A stretch of DNA of 64,000 bases, taken from positions 1,510,133 through 1,574,132 of the forward strand of contig RDEW01000006.1 of assembly GCA_011109175.1 (NCBI GenBank), in the 5' to 3' direction. This document shows positions 55,861-64,000 of the stretch, one piece after another. The first letter of the stretch is position 1; each line of letters opens with the position of its first letter. The notes under the pieces were generated by a model. The model worked only from the letters and a program-made list of their open reading frames with translations, was not told the origin of the DNA and did not search any database. A program made the position numbers and the translations under genes. Origin of the DNA: Dicyema japonicum. Taxonomy: Eukaryota; Dicyemida; Rhombozoa; Dicyemidae.

Positions 55861-56299
55861 CTATCCGGACCGGGACTCCTATAATCCATTAGTTATTACA
55901 AGTATTTTGACTTCTTGGGGGTATTAACATCTCCAAAATCTTCCCAATCAATAAAAAGGAGAAATTGGTGTAACATTCACATTAAACAACTTTACGAAAT
56001 GGTCTGCGATAATATTGGCTTGTTCCTTCAATATTAATTTCCCATTACCGTCCTTAATGCTAATAATTCTCAAGCTTTGTTTGTCAAACAATCGTATTGC
56101 TGTGTTTTTGCATTATCTTTTAGTTTGATTACTTATTCGAGATAATAATTTATCTTGAAATTTCCTGTTCAGTTTATTTATTTTCGCTACAATAATTTAA
56201 TTTTATTGAACCAAAAAACCACCGTCATAACCAAGATAAACAAATTCAGATGATCCCATCCTCCTCAACAGTCTCTCACCTTGAAGGGATTTTCTCATA

Positions 56300-56975
56300 T
56301 ATCCTTCAAGTTCTAAGCTAGCTCCGCAACCTCTGGGTGGACGGCATCATGCAAGTCCTACTCTTCTGTCTCGTGCCAAGGTATTTTCCTGCTGCTTCAA
56401 TAATAACGTTCTTTGCATGGTTCCAGGAATCTCACATTATTCCAGATAACTTTCTATTCCCACGTCCATGTTTTCCCCCTAGAAAGGTAATTTGGATTAT
56501 TCTTTACCAAATCTTTGCATTTAGGTCGCCATCAATGAACATCAGTGAGGACGACTCGAATTCGTTGTACGTATCCGATAACGTTGAGTAAAAGTCGTCT
56601 AGATCAGACAGATCTTTCGCCACTCACACACAATTGGGCGCATACACCTTCATAATTGTCATAAGAATTTTGAAGAAACAGTAATTGCTTAGACGTATTT
56701 GAATTACAAAAATCCTGTCACTCACACGCCATATCTGGGGGATGTCAGAAGCCAATCTTGATTAGATAGCGAATCTGAGTTCATAGTGTTTTGAATCACT
56801 CGGTAGACAAACCAATCGATATTTTCTATAGCACTCGTCAAGTTTGTAGGCAATTTTCGTCTCCTGTACACACCCAATAGAAACTTCATATTTCTCTACG
56901 TCCTCACAGAGAATCTTCCTCGGCCAGACGTTTGATATACCTCTGGCGTTGAACGTAAGCAGCTTTAGACAAAAT
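56300..56975 (-). pseudogene. LINE apurinic-type endonuclease domain
   Basis: KLLTFNARGISN (N of the first motif), VSIGCVQETKIAYKLDECYR (catalytic Glu), VYAPN, DDFYSTLSDTYNEFESSSLM and FIGDLNAKI (GDxN motif). These are in the standard order of LINE AP-type endonucleases, which nick target DNA before reverse transcription. It is broken by frame changes near 56510 and 56770, and the final SDH part is lost. With the RT fragment at 55430-55860 it makes one 5' LINE copy. Confidence 0.75.
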
Positions 56976-56999
56976 AAATCCTCTTGTATCTTCTACTTT

Positions 57000-57573
57000 C
57001 TAGTTATTTTCATACTGTTATCCAATCGCCACCACCTAACCAACAATTTTAGTTAATTCTTTAAAATTAAATAAATTAAATATTTATTATTATTAAATAA
57101 ATCTAAGGAGTTCAATGGAATATATTGGTTGACATAAATATATTTATTACAGAAAAGTATGAACTTAACTTTTATTTGAATGATGTGACACACAAATATT
57201 TGCAATGTAAAAAATCAAACCCACAAATTAGCATTAATCACTTTTATTACGAATAGTACTCGCCATTATTAATTTTCAGCTTTAATTCCGTCTGTCTCGG
57301 CTACCACGTGCTATTTAAGCCATACGATTACGTATCTGCGACGTTCTATAACAGAAAATGTTTTTGTGCCCACGTGGGTAAACTGTTTAAAATACAATTC
57401 GATGGTTTTAATGTAAACTAAAATTATTAGAAAATTTAGAGAGAATCCACTTCAATTTAGACATAATTTGCCACAATTTCCCGCTTTCTATCATTTCAAA
57501 GGCAATTTATGCTTATAAAATGATTAAACAGGAAAATATTCATTTTGTCGACATTTTTAGTGTTATTTTCCAA
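57000..57573. other. intergenic, possible promoter of the 57574 gene
   Basis: AT-rich. CACGTG words occur at 57305-57310 (ACCACGTGCT) and within GCCCACGTGGG near 57370, about 200-270 bases before the start codon. No other feature. Confidence 0.3.
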
Positions 57574-57821
57574 ATGCAAGGTTTTGTGGATTATGATGGT
57601 TAGAACTCTTCGAGAATTTCGACATTGAACAAACCGAAAACTCACAAATGATAGAATCTTATAAAATTGAAGAAATTGTCGATTTGTGTTCCACCAACGG
57701 GATAATCTACCCAGAAAATATTATTTCTGAAATTATTAAGGAAGTGCCTACTAAAATTTTGGACTTGATTGTTGCACTAAGAAATAAATTTAATGACGTT
57801 TTGTCATGTAATTACATTTAA
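57574..57821 (+). CDS. small two-exon protein, possibly DNA polymerase alpha subunit B N-terminus
   Basis: ATG 57574, a 7-base first exon (ATGCAAG), then a 23-nt intron 57581-57603 (GTTTTGTGGATTATGATGGT then TAG) and a second exon to TAA 57819-57821, giving 74 residues in phase: MQELFENFDIEQTENSQMIE, KIEEIVDLCSTNGIIYPENI, ISEIIKEVPTKILDLIVALR. The helical pattern (E-F-x2-F...K-x2-E-L-C...E-x2-V-x-E) recalls the N-terminal domain of polymerase alpha subunit B (primase complex). More exons may follow: GSTLERENRQKFYKNMGSNK is readable near 57893-57950. Intron size supports a real gene; the name is weakly supported. Confidence 0.45.
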
Positions 57822-57959
57822 GAGTTAATCTTTCCCATAAAAGCTGTTCTTATATTTCAAAGTACTGACGGTGGTCTCAGTGTCTTCTAAAGGGTCGACA
57901 TTAGAGCGGGAAAATAGACAAAAATTTTATAAGAACATGGGGTCTAACAAGAAATTGCT

Positions 57960-58370
57960 AATATAATGTGGCTAGAACATCGGGGGATCATCAATATTTC
58001 CACAGGTCTGCTCTGGGGATATTAGTTTGTTCTAACATCCCTATTTGTGTTTTTTTGGAAGTCAATAGCAAGGTCCACCACAACAGAGACTTCCATCAAG
58101 TGAGAATTTATTGTACCAATGGTGGTGACTATTATTCAGCTTAAATAGATGATTTGTTTATTTTTATGTCCTATTTTTTCAAATATATTTGTAACGACCT
58201 TGGGTTAAACATCCTCTGTGACTTCTGATCATACAATGAATTGTGTCATTAAACATAGTTATTTAATGGGAACGTCAGTCTCAGATCCAGGTCATGCATC
58301 TAAGTAGGTAGAGGATTAGAAGAGAAGGAAGCACTGAAGCATTTTGGAGGATCACTTAATTGTCTCATTT
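57960..58370. other. weak frames only
   Basis: A plus frame near 57965-58143 (HRSALGILVCSNIPICVFLE ...) is open for about 60 codons but has no recognised family. Confidence 0.2.
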
Positions 58371-58444
58371 GCTGTTGAGACGTCAGAAATCCTTGGCCTA
58401 CAAGCGGACGATCTAGTCCGTCGAATCCGTTCAATAATCTATAG

Positions 58445-60088
58445 CAGTAGTTCCCAATCTGGGTTCCGGTAACTCCAGGGTTCCGCGGAGCCAGTTCTAG
58501 GGTTCCGCGAAAATTATTATAAATTATTTAATAATAGTTTTTAATTACACAAACACGGATGAAGGTTTCTGATAAAGAGTACACCTCTGCTACCTCTCAA
58601 CTTGTGGAACTGGCATGCCGTGAGGACATCCCACTTGACTCTAACAGAGATAAATCGACTGACCTGATATGGAGAATAACAGGGAGTTGATAGCACACTC
58701 TTCTTCTAAGAAAAAGAAAAAGATTACCAGCGATCTGGATTAAAATCCGCTCAATTAGATAATTTACTCGTTTACTTTTTCAATTTATTTTTTCCAAAAA
58801 TATAAAATATATTAATCATGATTCTGTTTCAGGTTAGTTAGTCAATTAGTCAATTTTATAAGATTTTTAGTGAGAAAATAATAGCATAGGAGATTCCAAA
58901 AATATTAATAAAAAGGTTTTTTATGATTATAATTTCATAAAAAAATATGATGAAACCTACATCCCATATAGGTTTTCTCAGAACGGATCTGATTTAGCGC
59001 ATAAGACTGAATGTGTGATATGCCATCATATAACGTTTAACACATTTCTATCAAGACATCTATTGATGAAGCATCCTCATTTAAAAAATAAAGATATTTT
59101 TTTTCAAAACAAATTGAATTCATTTACAAGGTGATAGTTGGAAATGTCTAATTTTGCGAAAGACGAACTTAAAATGGACCAGAGCATCCTATGAAGTATA
59201 TACTATTTTAATCGAACAGGTGAGTTATCTTGTAGCACATTGTGGAGAGGCACATTTAGTTAGTTAGTTAAAGCACATTCGCGTTGCCAATAAACATTGT
59301 TTATGGTTTCGCTTGTGCCATGTTTTTTGACTATCCTTTCCGTTAGTCTTCTCCCTCTTTTTCGTTGTCGTGCTCGTCTCTGATTTCGTCCAGATCTTCT
59401 GCATCCATCAGTCGGCCTTCGATCACTGCATAATCCTCCGCAAGTGTCCCGGGAGACAACTTCTTTGACGTCCTCTGAATGTAGAAGATTCAGTATGGCG
59501 TTGAAGGCACGTATAATTGCCAAAAATCTTATAAAGCAATGTTCAAAAAAGATCATCCATACAGAAGTAAGATGATTATCACGTGGAACGATATTGCAAC
59601 GTTTGTTCGAATTAGGAAACGAGCTTTTTGTGTTTCTCAAGAAATAAAATTTTCCATTTTACAAAAATTTGAAAAACAATCTTAGCTTACAAATATCTTA
59701 TTGATTTGACACCAGAATCAACGTCAAAAATGAACCCCCCTTTTTAATTTTTATGAGAACATACATTTCCAAATATCCTGATATCTCAGAAAAGGCTATA
59801 CGTACACTATACTTATTCCAGCGACTTGCTTATGCGGAATATTCAATATATACATCTACCAAAAACAAAATACAGAAATAAACTCAATGCTTCCCTAATA
59901 TGAGGATACAGTTGTCAACAAAAACTCCTAACGTTACACAACTAAAAAGTTACCTCATGTTTATATTAAAATTGTTTTTGGTTATTACTATGTTTTAAGT
60001 GAAAATTGTAATAATTGAATTATAAGGGTTCCGCAAAAATAAATTAACTCAAAAGGTTCCGCGAGCACCTTAAGGTTGGGAACCACTG
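58445..60088 (+). mobile_element. hAT transposon (ZBED type) with both ends
   Basis: Ends CAGTAGTTCCCAATCTGGGT and, inverted, CAGTGGTTCCCAACCTTAAG, with GGTTCCGCG words repeated inside both ends. Flanked by ATCTATAG (58437-58444) and ATCTAAAG (60089-60096), an 8-bp duplication with one mismatch. The plus strand carries a BED zinc finger (KTECVICHHITFNTFLSRHL then MKHPHLKNK, 58940-59130) and the dimerisation end (YISKYPDISEKAIRTLYLFQ, about 59760-59830). The catalytic middle is missing; in its place lies unrelated sequence (about 59230-59645). Confidence 0.93.
59260..59640 (-). other. unassigned frame inside the hAT element
   Basis: A 126-codon minus frame reading IIRAFNAILNLLHSEDVKEV and a very Arg-rich stretch (RRSGRNQRRARQRKRGRRL). 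It sits where the transposase core should be. It could be foreign sequence captured by the element or a chance frame in GC-richer DNA. Confidence 0.3.
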
Positions 60089-60439
60089 ATCTAAAGGGTC
60101 ACAGAGGATTTACATGAGACTGGATGGCTTTTAGAGCGTATAGCTATTGTCAGAGGAAACAACCTTGCAAATTTTCTCATGGTGCTATCAGAGTTCCTTT
60201 CCTGTCAACACGGCCCCACAACGACGCATGGCGTTTGCAGAAGTCGAGCCCAAGACGCAAGCCAATTCCGATACAGAGACTCTCAGTGTCCAACAAGGTT
60301 CCTACGCTCGAGAGTAAGCGTTTAGCCAACAACCGCTGTTTCCTAAGCAGACTGCCCGAATGTAATCTTTTTACAAAGAATTACGAGTGGTTGGCCTTTA
60401 TTCAATTTATTGATATGAATCACTCAATAACTTCACTCT

Positions 60440-60735
60440 GATGCTTCAGGGATTTGTCTTCAATAAAAGCACGACTAATATTGATTTCAACCACTAACGA
60501 TCAAAGTCAATGAGTTCCGTCAGTGTTGAATAGATGGCGTAGAAAATTATATCAATCATCATATACTTACTGTGATACCACCTTCAATCAATGAGGACAT
60601 TGAAAAGATGTGAGAAAATATTTTAAATTTTCTCCAATTCACAAGGAAATCTTATTTGCAATTTATGGCAAAAAACAATTTTTATTTACTAACATCGTTC
60701 GTCTAAGAAAAAAGTTAAATTTTTTAATTATAAAC
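60440..60735. other. no supported feature
   Basis: AT-rich spacer before the next LINE. Confidence 0.35.
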
Positions 60736-60737
60736 AT

Positions 60738-61597
60738 TTGAGATCTAACAATAAAATATTATTTATTAACTATGAGGCAGACGATCTGGACTTTGTATCG
60801 GATGATTCTGAATTTCTCAAGTACATAAACGAACATCTTCCTAACATTTTCCAAAAATGGTTCTTGAAGATAAACACTGACAAAACGGAATTTACATCAT
60901 TCAGCCGTGCAGAGAGGATATCTTACGAGACGTGGAGAAGACATAAGAAGGTCGGATCGCTCTTGAGGGACGAGGAAGATGTAGCTCGATGGAAAATCCT
61001 TGCATCTGGTGCTTTCAGAAGCCTATCTAAAATATGGAGTTCGGGAAGAAGACTTTGTGGAAAAATAAATCTTATGATATACAAATACTTTGTTGTGCCC
61101 ATCCTAATATATAACTGTGGGACATGGGGTTTGTCTAAACGGGCAATGGAGTTGACAGTTTCGACCGCAGTATGCTTCGGAAGGCACTTAATATTCACTA
61201 CAAAATGAAGATAAAAAACGAACAATTATATAAGTTGAGCAAAACAGAACCATTATCCATGGAAATCAGAAATCGAGATGGAGACTGTTCGGTCACATTC
61301 TGTGGATGGACATGGATGTCCCGGTAAATCACGTAATAGATGAATATTTCATGGAAAAAACAAAATTATTCCGAGGAAGGCCTAGAACAACCTTACCTAT
61401 CACGCTAAATGAGGACCTAAAATCCATAGGCAGGGAGTTGAAAACAATGGATGACCTTGATGAACTAAGAGATCTTGCGGAACGGAGAGGCCTTTGGATG
61501 CGATTGGTGCAAAGGGTGGCCGGCGCGGCACAAGGGAACCTTAATTGACTTTGTTTTTTTATGTGTTCTCGGCAGTGCTGATAATAATAATAATAAG
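60738..61597 (+). pseudogene. LINE, RT end and C-terminal tail, best copy of family 1
   Basis: A plus frame from 60738 with YEADDLDFVSDDSEFLKYIN, the catalytic box as Y-E-ADD (one extra or substituted residue), then WFLKINTDKTEFTSFSR, SLSKIWSSGRRLCGKINLMI and CGTWGLSKRAMELT. After one frame change near 61160: MLRKALNIHYKMKIKNEQLY, RRWRLFGHILWMDMDVPVNH, FRGRPRTTLPITLNEDLKSI, LRDLAERRGLWMRLVQRVAG and stop at 61548. A short 3' UTR ends GTGCTGATAATAATAATAAT at about 61597. Upstream RT is missing by 5' truncation. It serves as the reference for the family 1 tails at 7250, 24640, 38830, 39525 and 49965. Confidence 0.85.
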
Positions 61598-61599
61598 GG

Positions 61600-63000
61600 A
61601 GAGCGGCTACTGACATTACGGAGTAAGCGTTTCCGCGGACAACTGTGATCCCAATTCGTTGCCTCAGCCAGAGCGCTTCCCGCACGTCTTTCTTACGGTG
61701 GGCCAATTTCCCCCCCCCCCCCCGATTTCTTTCAGGAAAGAGGCTGTAATAATTCCGGCCTCACCAGACGTCTCGATTGCCACCGGTACAAAACGGTAGC
61801 GGTCTCCAATTTCGCCATATTGTTTAATCTTGATTTTCTCGGCCATATAGGCTGCCAATCCAGCAGATTGCGCCTAGCTGAGTATCATCGAGTTCGAGAA
61901 CGAATCCACAACAGTCCTATACGAGCGATTTTCCCTCAGTGAACGGAAAGATAGTTAACCCATCCGGTCTATTCCCGTCTCCGCGGTCCAATCCCACGGG
62001 CTCCAGTACTGCTGGGAAGTCTGCAGCTTAAAGAGCACGCATGACAATGTTGTTCATAGTATCATGGCGGGGTGCTCTGCCCGCACTCCTTTTGCACAAG
62101 AGCGGATGCAGCCATTTGGCATCGATGAGGTCTCCACAACGACATTGGTGTTCGACGAATACATAAACTCCCAAGCGTTGTCTGATCCCAATCCGAATAC
62201 AGTCATCGTCCAAAATGGTCCTAAGGAGGAACAAGGGAGTGCATCCAGTTACGCTCCGCTCCCATGGTTGGCGGCGGACACAAAGCATGCAAGACGATGC
62301 TGGTTGGCCTCAGAATTTAGCACGTCGAAGATATTCTTGGAGTAAATCTCATCTCAATCACGTTGCCTTGAAGGATCGTTCGGCGTATCCAAATAAGTTT
62401 CACGCCATTCGCGAAGAGCTTCGTCGAAGACTTTTTCCCAAGAAAGTTCGGATGGAAAACGTAGGATATCTTGGACCAAAGGCTTCCATTTGAGAGCGAT
62501 GACACATATGCTGGAAAGGCGATCTCCAGCGCCTATCTGAGACTCGTACCTCCAAAGCGTGTAGGAAGCTTGCATTGATTCCAACTCGGCACGTCAAAGT
62601 GGATGTTTAAAAGCAATTCAGCTGATTTTCTCATTACCCTATTTGTTGATAGAGCGGACAATTTCATCAATGGCCAGAGCGAAGAGAAGTGGACCAAGTG
62701 GGTCCCCTTGTTAGACTCCAGTCTCCGAACAGATAATCTTATCCCCGAAAACCAGTGAAGAATTGGTTCCGTAAGCGAGGTAGACAAGTGGAATAAGTTC
62801 CGGGGCCCGTTTGCTTGTAGATTCAAAAGTTTAATCCCTCCTCAGTGAATTGAAAACATTTCACATGTCCAGCTTGACCCCAATGTGTGGGTTTTGTTCG
62901 TCTTTCTGTAAAAAAACATTTCGCAGCATGCACTGCCGCCTCGCATCCGTTCCTTACACAGACCCCCAGTTGGAGGGGAAATGTTAAATTAACTGGTATA
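61600..63000 (-). pseudogene. R2-like LINE (family 2), second longest copy
   Basis: From 63000 downward: LTFPLQLGVCVRNGCEAAVH, VKLDM-type palm start (frameshifted), SETGV-QGDPLGPLLFALAI (QGD block), a deletion removing the YxDD box, CRCGDLIDAKWLHPLLC, KRSAGRAPRHDTMNNIVM, then YGEIGDRYRFVPVAIETSGE, ITASFLKEIGGG and WLRQRIGITVVRGNAYSV. It meets the family 1 LINE tail to tail at 61598. A run of 14 C residues (61711-61724) breaks the frame in the tail. 5' end truncated near 63000. Confidence 0.85.
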
Positions 63001-63004
63001 TTAT

Positions 63005-64000
63005 TTTCATTACTTTTAACAGCTGCCAGTACAATAAAACTGCTGAAAACATTCAGAAATTGTATTTCTGATACGATTATGTGAAATCGGGTATATCTGG
63101 GATTAATGATTTCTGTCAATCAAGTTCTTTCTATCAATGAAGTCAAAAAGTAAAAATTTTAAAATTTATTCAATAAAGTCAATTTTTAGGACAAAGTTTG
63201 GGTTTATAGAAAATCTCCCTAATTATCAATAATGTTATTTTGGTCATCAAGTTCCTAGGCAAGACTGGCTACTTGATCGAAGATTTCTGTTTGTTTAGTG
63301 TGTTCCCCCTCTCTCCCTTTCTACTAGAGTGACGTCATGTGGCGATCAGTGACAGGGTGGCATTTAAAAGATCAATTGATTTCTCCATTCTACTGGAGGG
63401 GTTTCCACAACTGCAAGGAATCGACATCTTTTTTTATGCTGGTTCTGAATGGACTTGTGTGAAGCTGAATGGACCCTGTGACGGTAGAAACTGGATATAC
63501 TTAATAGGTTGTCAATTGTTAACTTTTTCTCGGTGTATTGGGGGTTAATAATGAATGAGACTAACAAGTAAAACCTGAAGAGATTGTCGATGCTATAATC
63601 CTTCATGCGCGGACACGAGGAAGGAACATGGGGCAAAGATAAGGTCGTTGATAGAACGCATCGGAATCACGTTGGTTTTACCGTGGTCTGATAAAATAAT
63701 TAACAATTTATCACATTTTACTCATTTACTACACATTTTCATCCTCCTCTGTGACTATTGCATTGAATGTCAAATACGCATAAAAAGATGCTTTCCGTGA
63801 AAATTCATATTCCCCAACTCCCTAATACCGCTCATCAACGTCTACTAATAAAGTCTAAAACTTTGTTAGAACACAAAAATTATTTTCTATATTCACGATA
63901 GGAATTAATAGCCAGTAATCCACGTAATATTGTGGCGATAACACAAAATATCTAAAAGTATATATTAATCAAACCAGAGTAGCAATAGTGGAGGATCGAT
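63005..64000. other. no confident gene
   Basis: Non-repetitive AT-rich sequence to the window end. One diverged word near 63390-63425 is shared with 54860-54900. Short frames only. Confidence 0.35.

Larger units (their letters stand above)
58380..60200 (+). pseudogene. R2-like LINE 3' tail interrupted by a hAT element
   Basis: Left part VETSEILGLQADDLVRRIRS (58375-58436), right part with ERIAIVRGNNLAN (about 60135-60175), separated by the hAT at 58445-60088. Together they give the family 2 tail order (VAVETSG...RGN). So the LINE was here before the hAT. Confidence 0.7.

Noticed and set aside
59260-59640. 126-codon frame as a real Arg-rich gene
   Set aside because: It lies inside the hAT element, has no conserved motif and no supporting exon; kept only as an unassigned frame.

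Overview
The window is animal nuclear DNA: AT-rich, gene-poor and packed with decayed mobile elements. The best clue to the organism is intron size. In four unrelated host genes (a RIM-binding protein, a HIPK/DYRK-type kinase, a secreted cysteine protease and a novel membrane protein) the reading frame and family conservation are restored only by removing GT...AG introns of mostly 21-28 nt. Among animals such introns are known from dicyemid mesozoans (Dicyema), so a dicyemid is my best guess. The standard code is used, and the LINE, hAT and SINE content is metazoan; both argue against ciliates and nucleomorphs. This is inference; no marker gene here proves the species.

Layout. 0.3-1 kb: a broken phenylalanyl-tRNA synthetase alpha copy. 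1.2-2.4 kb: a possible host gene. 3.3-7.5 kb: a duplicated block (LINE piece, cathepsin-like protease, LINE tail) whose protease is split by a 1500-bp hAT element. 8-12.5 kb: possible host exons, pogo-like remnants, a hAT element carrying a Tc1/mariner insertion, and a LINE RT piece. 12.8-14.2 kb: the kinase, on the minus strand. 14.8-22.2 kb: LINE and hAT remnants, a tandem repeat and a 24-bp inverted repeat. 22.2-24.9 kb: the second copy of the duplicated block, lacking the hAT insertion. 28.3-29.4 kb: a new membrane-protein gene. 30-31.4 kb and 40.2-42.2 kb: two near-identical copies of one LINE in opposite orientations, the first with a clean 13-bp target-site duplication. 35.5-39.9 kb and 43-44.7 kb: more LINE pieces and a tRNA-derived SINE. 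45-48.1 kb: the RIM-binding protein gene, about 17 exons, intact as far as I can read it. 48.5-53 kb: remnants. 53.1-53.5 kb: a small KEN-box/zinc-finger gene. 53.4-57 kb: LINE pieces. 57.6 kb: a small two-exon gene. 58.4-60.1 kb: a second hAT with both ends, inserted in a LINE tail. 60.7-63 kb: two LINEs lying tail to tail.

The host genes do not form a pathway. The mobile DNA falls into recurring families: (1) a LINE with a conserved C-terminal tail (W-R-L-F-G-H ... RGRPRTTLP); (2) an R2-like LINE with a Cys/His knuckle and an RPDG...VWDxT restriction-like endonuclease motif, often reduced to its last 100-200 bp; (3) a jockey/CR1-like LINE ending in (TAA)n; (4) an LINE of the FxGHVVRSD...GRPxTRW type; (5) a LINE with an HxHPQGDALSPVLF motif; plus ZBED-type hATs, Tc1/mariner and pogo remnants, and a tRNA-derived SINE. 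Single-base indels are frequent even where protein conservation is good, so decay and assembly error cannot always be told apart. All protein identities come from motif recognition by eye; no search was run.
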